Positions 10,811-23,029 of a stretch of DNA of 64,000 bases are shown one piece after another. The notes beneath the pieces were generated by a model, which did no database searches, was not told the DNA's origin, and worked only from the letters and a program-made list of their open reading frames with translations. The stretch comes from Sapria himalayana (taxonomy: Eukaryota; Streptophyta; Magnoliopsida; Malpighiales; Rafflesiaceae): the NCBI GenBank assembly GCA_029783825.1, contig JAREIK010002450.1, positions 1,431,039 through 1,495,038 of the forward strand, read 5' to 3'. The position numbers and the translations under genes are program-made. Every line of letters begins with the position of its first letter. The first letter of the stretch is position 1.

Positions 10811-11452
10811 TCTATAAAAACTTGCAAATTCTAGATGATGACGAGGAAGATTACTGAAGAATAGATAACCTCATATGCACCACCAAGAGACAAAATATAG
10901 ATTCAAGATGGAAAGACATGATGAAAGATTATTGGCACAAAGAAAATGAGAAAGTCAATAACCCAAAAGCACTTTGGAGTGAAGAAAATAGTGCAAGTGA
11001 CTATAAAGAAAAAGACTGCTATGAAGTTGTGACATTCTTCAAATTCATAACTTCTGAATGATCAAAGTAAAACTACTTTAAAGATATAAAGGTAGAAATT
11101 GAAATGGTGAAATTCCTAGCTCAAAAACAAAGAGAAATTACCAAAGAAAATTTTGAGAATACAAAAGAAGAACAAGCACAAAGGAAAATCCATAACTGAT
11201 CATTGATTTACTAGAAGAGAAAGATGAAGTGGAAACATTAATCATTGAATATTCATAGGAAGATGAAGCGATAGTGGTTATACCAAGAAAAGTTATGACT
11301 TATGAAGAAGTTAAGTCTTTACTTGCTGAATGCTAAAAAAGAATTCAAGAAGATGAACATAAGAGAATTGTTATATTGTGAAGATTACATGGACTACTAA
11401 AATTATCAACTGAATTGGAAATCCGATGATAGTCTAGCTATAGATATTAAAC
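10811..11452. other. Post-protease part of the Athila-like remnant, no domain seen
   Basis: Broken lysine- and glutamate-rich frames (for example KDMMKDYWHKENEKVNNPK) continue on the plus strand, but no RT motif follows. It is either an unconserved linker or shuffled remnant. It ends at the hAT-like insertion. Confidence 0.4.
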
Positions 11453-12020
11453 TAGAGCTGTCAAATGGGATGTGTCGTGCTAGCATGACCCATTTTTTCT
11501 CGACATGGCCATGCCACCGTGTTACACCATGCAAGTCATGGTTAAAATTCATTGTCATGCCAGTCACGACATGGTGCATAGCCCACCGGTCCATCAAGGC
11601 ATGGTGGGTACGACAAAGTGCACGACTGTGGCCACCATGCTGAATTGAAAAAAAATAGCAATGTGGCCGATCAATTCCAATCGGCCACAAGACAAATTTT
11701 TTTTTTAAAAAAATGGACCGCCACATTATGCGGTGGCCAAATTTTTTTTAAATAAAACTACTCTGGTGACCACCTAATGGGGATCCTGTCGTGCAGTCAC
11801 CCGGGCTAGATTATTATGCCATCGGGCTAGGAATATGGGTTGTGCTTGTTCCGACATGAGGCACGGCTCATGCTGGTCCAGCACAACACAAATCATGCCA
11901 AAGTGCGGCTTGTCCCGACCCGAGACATGGTTCCAGATGGTGTTGTGTTGGGCCAAGAACTATTGAATCTAGTTGGGTTGTAGGCCATGCCTAGGTTGTC
12001 TAACCCATTTGATACCTCTA
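11453..12020. mobile_element. Non-autonomous hAT-like MITE, 568 bp
   Basis: The left terminus TAGAGCTGTCAAATGGG is mirrored on the right by CCCATTTGATACCTCTA, an imperfect 17-bp inverted repeat with a hAT-style TAGRG start. The flanking octamers TATTAAAC and TGTTAAAT agree at six of eight positions, as expected for an old 8-bp target duplication. The interior is clearly richer in G+C than its surroundings and repeats CATGGC/GTCACGAC-like words in both directions. No transposase is encoded; the short open frames inside are by-products. Confidence 0.65.
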
Positions 12021-12559
12021 TGTTAAATATAGTGATGCTTGAGAGGCAACCCAAGAATTAACTTTTTGTTCTATGTGATATAATAAATAACTTTTTCATT
12101 AGCTGCGACTTAATTCTAACATTGTATAAAACACAAACACTAATTTCTTGTTAAATAGTTCTTTTTTTTTCTTCTTCTCTATTTTAATGAAACTCATTAT
12201 GACTCCAACTTCTCTACCCTAATGAAACTCACTATGACTCCAAATTTTAAAAGAATCAATCTACCATGGAGGAAGATACATTACTCTCAATGCTAAGAGA
12301 GAGAGAGAGAGAGAAGTGAAGAGATTAAGGTGAGTCATAATGCCAAAGGTAAGTAATAGAAGTAATCTACCAGTGAGACTTCTTTCAAAGCTATAGTGCT
12401 AGAATTAGTTTATCCTACTAAAGCGAGAAGAGATGGATAACTTTTGTTATAGCCAAGAAGAGTTTGTGGGTGAATGGGAGTTCAATGAGTTCACCCCACC
12501 TTTCTAGCCTATGATAGAAAGGATAAATTAGGATTGACTTTGCATACATATGAAAATAA

Positions 12560-13080
12560 CAATATGATGATCATGAGAGAGTTTTACTCCAACCTAGAAA
12601 ACATGCAAGACAAGAGGTGTCATGTATGAGGAGTTTAAGTAGTTTTAATATAATTTATAAATGAAGTATTTTGATTGCAAGGGACCATGGATGGAATTAC
12701 TTTGATATCCCTAAAGATGCAACTAAACTACAAGATAATCACTAAGATGTTAACGGATAGAAGAGGGACTTAAAAAGTTTCATAAAAAAGTATGTATGGA
12801 CACTTAGTGTGGTGATAACTCACAAAGGAGAGCAAAATTTGGTTATACTTTCTATGTTCTATTTTGTAGTTTATTCTCCATCTTTTACCATCATGCAAGA
12901 TAGGATGATCTTATTTTTTGTCATAGTGAAAAGATATAAGATCCACATGGGAAAGATCTTGAAGAGATCTATTCACAATTTTCAAGATGGAAAGTTCTCA
13001 TGTCAAATAATTCACTAATCTTTGATTATGTTGCTATGTCGAGCCAAAGCTAACATAGAAGCAATGGAAAAAAGTATAGA
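12560..13080 (+). pseudogene. 'Putative plant transposon protein' domain, broken
   Basis: It begins with REFYSNL (typical REFYANL) near 12578. It ends in the frame 12809-13018, which reads SPSFTIMQDRMILFFVI, then YKIHMGKILKRSI. This fits the family pattern PS-HxSDVTKDRAILIYAI-KG-xINVGKII-SI. The domain is common in plant gypsy-associated reading frames and its function is unknown. Stops and shifts precede 12809. Confidence 0.55.
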
Positions 13081-13560
13081 CAAATTTGATAAAGAAACAC
13101 CATTCATATTTGATATTTCTTTGACTAAGCAAGACAAATATTTGGGAGAGTTCCTCAACCTTTAAAAATATGATGTTTGAGGCTAACTATAGAAAGATAC
13201 AGTTGAATGCAAAGCTAAAGTCTATGATAGTTCCTTAGTGGAAAAATTGGAGAGAAGAGATAGCAAGTGGAAAAATTGGAGAGAAGAGATAGCAAGTGGA
13301 AAGAGTACGTGAGGAGAAAGAAAGATGAAGAGAAAGCAAATATGAATCAACAAGATGCATTGTGTGAGATACATTTCAATAAGATGGAATGACTATTTGT
13401 GTCTATCCAATAAAAATTTAAAGATCATATTATGAAGATCATGGAAGAGATAATGAAATGAGTGGTGACCATAGTGATGCAATGTACCAAAGGATTTGGA
13501 AAATTTCATGAGTCCATTACAAGTGAGTCACAGAAAATGAAAGGGCCAAAATTAAGAAAT

Positions 13561-14779
13561 TAAATAGTAATTATCATTTTATTTTTGCTTTTCGATCATC
13601 TATTGAACAAAAAAATATATTTATATTTCTCTTACACATTACATCTACTAATTCTTTTAATTTATCTATAAATAATATTTGTGACAAGATGCTAACATAA
13701 TATTTATTAATTAAACATAGATTTACTTCTTTACTAGCTCTCATCCAATTTGATGCTAGAACATATAGCTTATTTTTACATCTAACTTATTTATATTACA
13801 CTCTAGCTTTGATGTAGCGTGCCTTGCCTTCTCTTTATTTTATTTGGTGTAACATATAGCTTCATGAGAGATTCCTTAGCTTTTCACATTAAATAATATG
13901 AACTATAGTTTGTATTTGAGAAGATGTGAAAGATTTTTTTACATCTAGTTGTTCCATTCCTTATAGCAATTCTCCTCTCTTAAATTACAAAAATTTATTC
14001 ATATTTTGGATATGGTGAGAAGAATGGCATGATGAATTTTTTATGGTTGGTTTCATATGCATCAACACTAACCACCTATTATATAATATTATTAGTAAAA
14101 ATTAAATATAAATGATAGTTCTTCTTTATCAAAAGTTGATTAATCATTAATTCATTTAAGCATGGCCTATAATTGTATCCACATAAATGATTAAAAAGAA
14201 CTTGAAAATGGTTTTCCAAACTTATTTCTTATGACAAAGGAGAAATTGATATTTTCCCGTAGTTTATGATGCTATGTGTTAACACTTTCAAGCATCCTGA
14301 TATCTTTTATAGATAAGTTTCCATGCTATTTATTCATGCATACAAACTATGTATGGAAACACTAGTCTTCCACATATATAGCTAGAACATAACATTCATG
14401 CAAGTTAACTCATAGAAAGAATGACAACTAACACTTAGTGTTCATGGAAGCAAAAATTTGGTATTCATGAATGCTAATACTAGAATAATAACAACCACTT
14501 GGTATTCACACATGGAAACACTTTTATTAATGTGAGACAATACATTGTAAACATGTAGGCTAACATTTGAAAATCATGCAAGATAATGCATGGTAAGTAT
14601 ACAAGGAAACACATGACTAGGAGTAAAACTAATGGTTGGCATTCATGTAAGCCAACACTAGTATGTAATTCAACACGGTAGCAACTGATATTCAATATAG
14701 AAATATAATGTTAGATGTGAGTAGGTGAACTCCACTAGGCCCACATTGGAAATCCCTTGTGCATTTTTGAATTTTATTT
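13561..14779. other. AT-rich DNA with a diverged TATTCATGCAAGCTAACAC-like repeat
   Basis: No gene is seen. From about 14270 to 14700, variants of a phrase combining (G)TATTCATG, (A)AGC(T/C)AACAC and GGAAACAC recur every few tens of bases in diverged form. This suggests an old short tandem repeat. The first part is plain AT-rich sequence. Confidence 0.4.
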
Positions 14780-16129
14780 TATTAAAGAAGGATTTTTCCT
14801 CATTTGTTATCATCCACAATCCCAAGTATCATTAGTTTATATTTTATTCTATCGTATAGTTTTTTACATTATTACAATAATTTTAATGAAGTTTCGGATA
14901 TTATAATTGAGGAAGAAAATAAACATGAAAATAAGAAAGATAGTATATATTCATCTCAACAAACTAACACTTTAATTGTGTCTAGAGAAAGATTGGAAGA
15001 ACATGGCTCTAGTAGGAGTTTAAACAAGAATATGGCAAAATTTTTGGGTAAGAAAAAAAGTGAAATATTATTATTATGGAAAGCAAGAAAATGTAAAAAT
15101 ATAATGTTAGTGTTATAAAAGGGATATTAATAAATATCAAAAGAAATAATATGAGTCATTAAAACACAATATTGTATTTCAAGTACCCTAGATTATAGTG
15201 AAATTTTATATAGTGAGAATAATTACTACAGGCATAAAAATATTTACTGATGTGATGTGGTTGGACTCAGGAAAAATATAGCATATTATATTATGGAGGG
15301 AATGATTCTATCAATATGAACATATCTCAGGAGGATCTATATTCATGAGAGATAATCATGCCTTTGAAATTACTTGTATGATGATATGGTAATATAATAA
15401 TTAACTTGTATGATGATATGATAATATAAGAATTAACTTGTATGATGATATCATAAGCATTATTCAAGAGGCATGACAAATGAAAAGACTAAATAATAAT
15501 CAATTATTTTTAGGATAATTAGATAATGGTTGGCACAAAACTAATGTTCAAAATAGGACCATGAAAATAATTAAAGGAATATTTATAGAAACGAAAGTAG
15601 AAATGATAGCAACAAATTTTATATGCTTAGAGGAGAAACATAACAAGGAGAGTTTCTATGATTTTAGTAAGTTCAATAGCATAATTAATGATGCTATGAT
15701 ATCATAAACATGGCCACATATCAAAATGACATTTTGAAAATTCTTGTCAAACAAGAGTTTATAAGAGGGCTCAAAATGGTTTCATTATTCTTTTGTGATC
15801 ATTGTGTCACTAGTTAACAATATAGATTGAAATTTAATGATTCTATTACTAGACATAATTCTATCTTTGAACTAATTCATTTTGATATTTAGGAAGTACC
15901 AGTTCTATCACAAGGAGGTGTAAGACACATTGTATTTTTTTGATGACTACTCCTAGAAATATTGGGTTTGCCTAATCAAGAGGAAGACAAATATGTTTTT
16001 ATTTTTTAAAATATTTAAAACACAAATAGAACTTGAATGTAAAAAAAAAGATTGAGTATCTTGAGGTCTGATAATGAGAAAGAATATATTTGTATTAAAT
16101 ATGATATCATTTGTCAACAAGAAGGTATC
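14780..16129 (+). pseudogene. Copia-1, piece 1: gag end, protease and integrase N-part
   Basis: The gag tail and a degraded zinc knuckle fall in 14804-15140 (IVSRERLEEHGSSRS, as in the copia gag R-S-R-rich tail). A protease trace follows with Asp-Ser-Gly at 15264-15272 and EHISGGSIFM about 60 bases on. The pre-integrase region reads RTMKIIKGIF near 15560. The integrase core reads FFDDYS (15940), KRKTNMFLFFKIF and then a degraded LRSDN. Every section has stops and shifts. It breaks off at 16129, where the gypsy LTR begins, and integrase sense resumes at 25875. This is therefore the older host element. Confidence 0.72.
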
Positions 16130-18636
16130 TGTAACACCCCAAACATTTTTTTAAATAATTTTTTTTCATTGAATTTAAGGTATTTTAAGATCCATCATGA
16201 ATTTATAATAATTTTTAGAAATTATTTCTGAATTAAAGGGAATTTTAGGAAAAATATACTCGGTAAAGTCAATTTGAGCAGTTAATAGAAATAGAATTTT
16301 TAAAAATACCCAATGAATGAAATAAATTATGGGAATTTTTTTTTGAAGAAAATTAAGGTTCAACTATATGTTATAAAATAAAATTAATGAAAATACATAA
16401 ATAAAAAAATAATAAAAATATGTGAATAGTGAATCAGGTAGGGAAAAGTCAACATATTTTTTTGACCAAGGCCCAAAGAAATATTTTTAATAATTCCTAG
16501 GGCCTTGGAAAAATTTACGAAAACCCATAAGGTCTTAAGTGGAATATTGAATTAATTATTAAAAATATCATGCATCCGAAAATCGAGCAGAAAATGAAAC
16601 AAAAAAATTGAAGAACCCTAGGTTCTCAATTCGGCACCGAATTGATAGGTAAGGAAGAAAATTTTGTAGCAGTCAATTTCCTTTGAAAAAAACTATGATT
16701 TTTTATCGTGGGAAACTTACGAAGATATATAAAAGCTTGATGATTTTTAATTTTGGTTTTGCATGGTCTGTATTGGAGGAAAGGGGCAGAAATGATGAAT
16801 GGTTGTTGTTTGGATGGTCAATTAGGACTGTTTGGAATTAATTAATTGTTCTAATGTGTATGCTAAGTTTTAATTGTATTTTAAATGTATATAATGTGAC
16901 CTAAGAGGTATGAATTAGGTTTGGTATGTTTAAAATTTGGGAAAAATGTATTTAGAATGAAATTGAGGTGGTAATTAGTGGAATTAAGGGTAGAATTGAT
17001 TGAATGTGAATTTCTGTTTGAAGGTCGACTCAGATTGAATCATAGGAGGACCTAATTGATGAATCTTAGGGAAAATTTAAGATCATTGGAAAGATATGGA
17101 TGTTATTGAAATTTTGACACTAGTTTCAGGTCTTCTCGACTTTTGTAGAGAAAGTTATGGGCAATATACTAACTGATGTGCAATAAAAAAACGGGGTTAG
17201 TGATTACACATTTGAAATAAGAAATTAGCAGTGAAATTGAATATTAAAATAATAATTTTGGGATTTAGATGTTAAAAGGTAGAATGTTGAAGGTAAGAAA
17301 AAAAATGATTTAAAAAAAATTATTAAAAAAGCTCAAGTTAGGCGATTAAATAGAAACGAGTAAACGACCTAATTGAGTAGTGAATAACAAGGTATGACTC
17401 GTTATGATTTTGATGTTATCTTTATATTTATTTTTCTTGCATGAATATTGGTATAGAAAACAAAGTTGGGGAAGACTCACACATTCATGGTGAATAGCCT
17501 AGCTGAGCCTGGACTAATAGAAAGATGAGTAAATTTATATCAACGTACTTGCACCTTTAAAATGTATAACAATGTTTTCATTATTTGATTTGATCGTAGT
17601 AATTGACTATGATAAAGACCCTTATTCTTGAGCATTCATTGAATTGAATATGTCATATTCTACAAATCATGTGTCCTGATGAATATTTATGTTGAGCTCG
17701 GTCAGCTAACTCTTATTGTATATGGTGTTATCTCTTGTTGCATGCTAAGTATGGTCAACTATATTCTTTAATATTACCATTTTTGTCTCATGCTGAGTAT
17801 TGTCAGCTATAACTTGTAATTATTAATGTCATTTATTGGTAAGAATCACAAAAAACCTAACTAATGGGGAGATCATCAATTTATGTGCACATAGTACCCT
17901 CTAGTGTGGGAAAAGTCAGTGTCTTCCTAAAGAGGTGGTAAAACTCTAGGCGTAGAACCCGACCCATTCTAGGAATATTTGGTTAGAATGTATGGATTCC
18001 AGTATAAAGGTAAAAAGGAATGTACGGATTCCTGAATGGTAAACTATATTTCTGTGTGTTTCAAACCTCGAAATCTCATTTGATATTGTTGTTCATATTG
18101 ATGTTATTTGTTGCATAACCTATGTACGATGATTGATTGATTGAGCATAATCATCATTGTGAGCTGGTCTTGAGTATCTAGCCTCACAAATATGGTGATA
18201 TATTTTTACTCACGGAGTTATCTCGCCTTCGTTGATTTTCTTTTTTTTCAGGGTAGACAAAGAAAGAAGAATCCATGCATTTCTAGACCACTTGGATTTT
18301 TTTTTTGAAAAATGTAATAGATTATTATTTTGTTTATTTGGCGAATAAGAGTCTAAGTTTCTAGAAGGCTCCATGGTGAATTAACTTAATTATTGAGTGA
18401 GATAAATTTTGCTTTTAATGAAACCTTATTTAATATTTTTAATGAGATCGTTGAGGTTATTTTTGTTAGTGGAGATCACGGAGGTCAATAGGATTTATCA
18501 TTTCTATAGAAACGAATAGATCATGGCGAAATTTTCAGTAGAAATTATGGAACTTAGGCTTGCTATGGGTTTTGGTGGCCTTAAGCCTACCCATTTCCTA
18601 GCAATGGTCACAGCCTATAAAAGTGGGATTGTGACA
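16130..18636 (+). repeat. 5' LTR of the gypsy element
   Basis: It starts TGTAACACCCCAAAC and ends TGGGATTGTGACA, aligning along its whole length with 23359-25874. It contains the GGGGAAGACTCACACATTC and GCTGAGTATTGTCAGCTAT phrases also seen in the 3' copy. Internal open frames are not coding. Confidence 0.92.
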
Positions 18637-18640
18637 AAGT

Positions 18641-18652
18641 TGGTATCAGAGG
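18641..18652 (+). other. Primer binding site (tRNA-Met type)
   Basis: TGGTATCAGAGG lies four bases after the 5' LTR. It matches the complement of the plant initiator tRNA-Met 3' end (TGGTATCAGAGC) in 11 of 12 bases. It would prime minus-strand DNA synthesis. Confidence 0.88.
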
Positions 18653-18846
18653 CAAAGTTTTAAAAGAACTTTTGGGATTTTATTTGGGTAAATGATAAGT
18701 GTGACACCATGGAGCATAGGATTTCAAATTATCTTTTGTATGTCATCATAGTATAGTTAATTTCTACGTATCCTATAGATGAAAAGTTTAAGTACTCGTG
18801 ATATGTATTGTGAATCTAAGTATCATTTTTGTTCTTGATTTTCAGA

Positions 18847-20271
18847 ATGCCACCAAGAAGACAACAAGGCGTACCCCCGAGACGTGGACCACCTCGCCAA
18901 AGGCGAATGGAGATTTATGATCCGATAGTTGTTGGGATGCAAGATGTAGAGTCTATGCATCAAGATCGAACTGAGATGGAGATAAATTCATCCCCTAGAT
19001 CGAGGCATATAGTACAGAGTAAGGATGAGAATGTTCCACCACTACCTCCATTTGATATGAATGATTTGAGATTTTTGAGGCAAGAAATACATGAGTTAAG
19101 GGTAGAGAATAGAGCCCTTAGGAGGGAAGTAGACTAGGTGAGACAACAAGTTCCATTTCCGATTCCACCAGCTCCAGCTCCACTACAACCTCTTGCATAG
19201 GTGCCTAGTAGGGTAGCTAGGCGAATGCTGGATGAGGAAGGTCTATCTTTACACGAGTTCTTGAGGTTTAAGACTCCAGAATATCATGGTGAGGAAGAAG
19301 ATGACCCATAGTATTTCTTGGAGGAGACAAAAAAAGTAGTGATGAGATTATCATGCATGGATCCTAGAGTAATTGAGCTGGTAGGAATGAAGATGAAAAA
19401 TAATGCATGGAATTGATTCTAGAGGCACGTTGAGGATCACTTATATGAGGGGAACCCTCTCACTTGAGAGATGTTTAGAGAGGCTGTTATGGATGAGTTT
19501 ATATCCCTAGTAGAGAGACATAACAGGGCCTATCAGTTTGAGAAGTTAAAATAGACTTATCAGATGAGTGTATCTGAGTATGCTAAAGAGTTCATTCGTT
19601 TGAGTAAGTATGCTCCCAGATTGGTACCTGATGAAGCAGCTCGTGTTGATAGATTTTGAGCTAGAATGATACCACCTCTTTACAATGCACTATTATCTGG
19701 AGATTTTCCTACATTGACAAAGATTGTTGATAAAGCTAAATTGTGGGAGACCAAGAATAAAGAGGCATGGGTTGAGAGGGATAGAAATAAGAAAATAAGG
19801 AGTGGCCAGAGTAGTAAAGGGAAGAGTGAAGGAGCCAGTGTTCAGGTCACCTCTCATAACCAAAATAGAAGGGGCAAAAGGAGAGGACAATCACAAGTTA
19901 CCTCAGTGCAATCAACACCTACAACAACACAAAGTTCAGTGAAACATGTGTGTAAAGTTTGTGGAAAAGGGCACATTAGTCAATGTAGATATGCCTCCAT
20001 AGTTTGCTATTAGTATGGGCAAGCAGGGCATATATCCAGGAACTGCCCTTAGAAGGGTGCTCAGCAGCCTACAGCCCCAGCGCCCTAGCTTATAGTACAT
20101 GTCGAAAGACCTGCAGGGAGAGGTGCGGGTAGAGGGAGAGCACAAGAACTGGCTCCTGCCTAGGCACAAGCACCGGCCCCTGCACCAGTTGGTAGAGGCC
20201 AAGGTAGAGTTTTTGCAGTTAACCAACAGGAGGCCCAGACTACCAACACTACTATGATAATTATATTCTGA
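18847..20271 (+). pseudogene. Gypsy gag polyprotein with many nonsense codons
   Basis: The likely start is the ATG at 18847 (MPPRRQQGVPPR), since the in-frame ATG six codons upstream lies in leader sequence. A Retrotrans_gag core occupies about 19250-19680 (DDP-YFLEET, YAKEFIRLSKYAP). A zinc knuckle region follows at 19950-20050 (CKVCGKGHISQC, then CY-YGQAGHISRNCP). A basic and Pro-rich tail follows. One frame is kept throughout but is cut by TAG at 19135, 19198, 19309, 19420, 19552, 20011, 20050, 20086 and 20161, and by TGA at 19414, 19465, 19657 and 20269. Most TAGs sit where Gln is expected, pointing to CAG-to-TAG change. Confidence 0.88.
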
Positions 20272-20329
20272 ATTTAACATATTTCTTTGGTAAGAATAAT
20301 TTTAAATGCTTTTAATTTATTCATAGGTA

Positions 20330-21790
20330 TAATGCATGTACAAAATGAACAAGCCAAAGTGTTATTTGATCCGTGATCCACTCACACATTTGTATCCCCA
20401 TCTTATGCTAATAAATTGAAAAAGGGTAAAATGATAATGAAAAATCCCTTAGCTATTAGCACACCACTTGGAGAAATAGTTGAGGCGAACTATATGTACA
20501 GATCACGTGAGATAATGATAGGGGATAGCAGATTATATGCTGATTTGATTGAATTGCCTATATTGGAGTTTGATGTTATCTTAGGTATGGAATGGTTGTC
20601 AGCTAACTATGCAACCATGAATTATTATAGAAAGAAGATAACAATCAAACTATTGGGAATACCTGGGCTTGTTTTCCAGGGAGATCATAATGGAAATCCT
20701 AGTACCTTTATTAGCTATAGCAGCCAGAAGATTACTTAATAAGGGCTTCCAAGGGTCTTTAGCCCATGTGAGAGATGCTAGAATTCCCTCTACTGATTTG
20801 GGAAATATACATATTGTGAGGGATTACTTAGATATCTTTCTTGATGATTTACCAGGATTAGCACCAGATAGTGAAATTGAGTTTAATATTGAATTGTTAC
20901 CTGGTACTAATCCTATATCTATTGCACAATATCGTATGGTACCCATTGAATTGAAAGAGTTGAAAGAGCAGTTGCAAGAATTGATGGATAAAGGTTTTAT
21001 TGGACCACACAGTTCCTCGTGGGGTGCACCGGTATTATTTGTGAAGAAAAAGAATGGAACTATGAGGATGTGCATTGATTACTGACAGTTGAATAAGGTA
21101 ACAATCAAGAATATGAATTCACTTCCCAGAATAGATGATTTGTTTGACCAGTTACAAGGGGCCAGTCATTTTTCAAAGATTGACCTTCTGTCGGGGCCAG
21201 TCATTTTTCAAAGATTGACCTTCTGTCTAGTTACCATCAGTTAAAGATAAAGAGGGAAGATATACCCAAGATTGCATTCAGGACTCGGTATGGTCATTAT
21301 GAGTTCCTGGTATTATCGTTTGGGTTGACTAACGCACCAGCCATATTTATGGATTTGATGAATCGGGTTTTCAAATCCTATCTAGATAAATTTGTGGTGG
21401 TATTTATAGATGATATCTTGATTTATTCAAAGAGTCATGTGAAACATGAGGAACACCTTAGGATTGTATTGCAGACCCTTAGAACCCACCAACTGTATGC
21501 AAAACTATCTAAATGTGAGTTTTGGCTTAACATTGTGAGTTTCTTGGGGCATGTGATAAGCAAGGAGGGTATTTAGGTAAATCCTAAAAGGGTAGAAGCA
21601 GTGTCTAACTGCCCTAGACCCACCAATGTGACTGAGATATGTAGTTTTCTAGGTATGGCTAGATATTATAGAAGATTTGTGAAAGATTTTTCTAGAATAT
21701 CTGCTCCACTGATGTGGCTGATCAGGAAGCAAGTAAATTTGAGTGGGACACATGTGAGCAAAGTTTCTAGAAACTTAAGGATTTCTTAAC
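20330..21790 (+). pseudogene. Gypsy protease and reverse transcriptase, broken
   Basis: The protease motif is FDP-stop-STHTF at 20365-20390; the active-site Gly codon is replaced by TGA (20374). The LGMEWL motif follows near 20583. The frame shifts near 20700, where RT begins. RT motifs are [41 protein letters not shown] and the catalytic FIDDILIYS (about 21405). A 35-bp duplication at 21158-21227 shifts the frame inside RT. A TGA at about 21082 and a TAG at 21574 add further breaks. RT would copy element RNA into DNA; this copy cannot. Confidence 0.9.
21158..21227 (+). repeat. 35-bp tandem duplication inside RT
   Basis: The block starting GGGGCCAGTCATTTTTCAAA occurs twice without a spacer (21158-21192 and 21193-21227). 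It repeats the codons for SHFSKIDL and adds 35 bases, which puts the following RT segment out of frame. Confidence 0.97.
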
Positions 21791-22330
21791 TACTGCTCCA
21801 ATGCTAGCATTACCCACAGATCAGGGTGGTATGACAGTATATTATGATGCCTCCAGAGTAGGATTGGATTGTGTTTTGATGTAGAATGGGAAAGTAATAG
21901 CATATGCATCCAGACAATTGATGAGACATGAGTTGAATTATCCTACACATGACCTGGAGTTGGCTACAATGATTTTTGCACTGAAGATACGAAGGCACTA
22001 CTTATATGGTGAGAAGTGGGAGATTTACACGGATCACAAAAGCCTTCATCAATACATTCAACATCAGAAAGATTTGAATCTCAGGCAGAGGAGATGGGTA
22101 AAGTTACTGAAAGACTATGATTGCTAGATTTTATATCATCCTGGGAAAGCCAATGTGGTGGTTGATGTACTAAGCAAGAAGTCCATGGACATTCTAGCAC
22201 ATATTTCAGTACATAAGAGGAGTATAGTTAAGGGGTTGAGGGATCTGTTTAATATGAGAGTACAGTTTGAAGTTACAGAGTCACAAGGATTGGTTGCATA
22301 GTTCCAGGTGAGGGCCTTATTGATTGATGA
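21791..22330 (+). pseudogene. Gypsy RNase H, broken
   Basis: It carries YYDASRVGLDCVLM, then [33 protein letters not shown] and [12 protein letters not shown], the normal series of gypsy RNase H blocks. In-frame TAGs occur at 21882, 22125 and 22299. It continues into the linker to integrase (HPGKANVVVD). Confidence 0.88.
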
Positions 22331-22399
22331 GATCAAGGCCAACCAAGATAAGGATCCTTCCTTTATTAAATTGAGAGAGATAGTACAGTCATGACAGAC

Positions 22400-23020
22400 A
22401 TCTAGATTTGAAATTAGGGATGACATGTTGATACAAGGAAATAGACTGTGTGTGCCAGATGTAGATGGGTTGAGATAAAGGATTCTACAGGAAGCCCATA
22501 ATGCACCTTATAGTGTTTATAAAGGAGTAACCAAGATGTACCATGATATTAAAGGTATGTATTGGTGGAATGGGATGAAAAAGGATGTGACACAGTATAT
22601 GGCATCATGTTTGACATGCCAACAAGTTAAATTCAAGCACCAGAGACCCACAGGTCTTCTGCAGAAGTTTCCACTACCTGAATGGAAATGTGAGAGAATT
22701 ATTATGGACTTTGTGGTTGGGTTACCAAAGACTCAGAAGGGGCATGATTCGATCTGGGTTATATTTAATAAATTGATGAAATCAGCTCACTTTTTAGCTG
22801 TTAAGACCACTTATACGGTGGCACAATATGCACATATCTATCTAGACAATATAGCAGCACTGCACGAAGTGCCAGTGTCCATAGTATTTGACAGAGGTCC
22901 ACAGTTCACCTCGAGGTTTTGGCAGAAACTTCAGGAAGCCTTGGGCACTAAACTAGATTTCAGTACAGCCTTCCATCCTCAGACAGATGGACAATCAGAA
23001 TGGATAATTCAGATTAGCTT
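22400..23020 (+). pseudogene. Gypsy integrase, 3' truncated by internal deletion
   Basis: The zinc-binding N-part reads HNAPYSVYKG and CLTCQQVK; the second His of HHCC appears changed to Tyr in YSVYKG. The core keeps IMDFVVGLP, FDRGPQFTSRFW and HPQTDGQSE, so the D-D-E residues are present. Directly after QSEWIIQ the sequence jumps to one resembling the region just before the chromodomain. Several hundred bases of the integrase C-terminal part are therefore missing. Open frame 22536-23120 spans most of it. A TAA at 22476 precedes it. Confidence 0.87.
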
Positions 23021-23029
23021 TGCCCACCA

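Larger units (their letters stand above)
8340..13560 (+). mobile_element. Decayed Athila-like Ty3/gypsy retrotransposon remnant
   Basis: Plus-strand traces occur in the order gag (8780-10320), retropepsin (10435-10810) and a 'putative plant transposon protein' domain (12560-13080). These fit an Athila/Tat-type element. No reverse transcriptase, RNase H or integrase could be seen between them, so pol seems deleted or decayed beyond recognition. The LTRs were not identified, so the outer limits are approximate. A separate hAT-like MITE interrupts it at 11453-12020. The pre-gag segment 8340-8720 resembles 40030-40440. Confidence 0.6.

Noticed and set aside
11406..11956. Two minus-strand open frames over the hAT-like MITE
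   Set aside because: They show no transposase motif. The higher GC content of the MITE gives longer chance frames.
14804..15118. Possible independent small protein of 104 codons
   Set aside because: Its C-terminal half matches a copia gag tail and the copia protease follows, so it is part of copia-1.
20288..20335. Possible small intron in the gypsy gag-protease region (GTAAGAAT ... TTCATAG)
   Set aside because: The donor and acceptor look good but the span is about 45 bases, too short for a normal plant intron. The reading frame also continues through without it.
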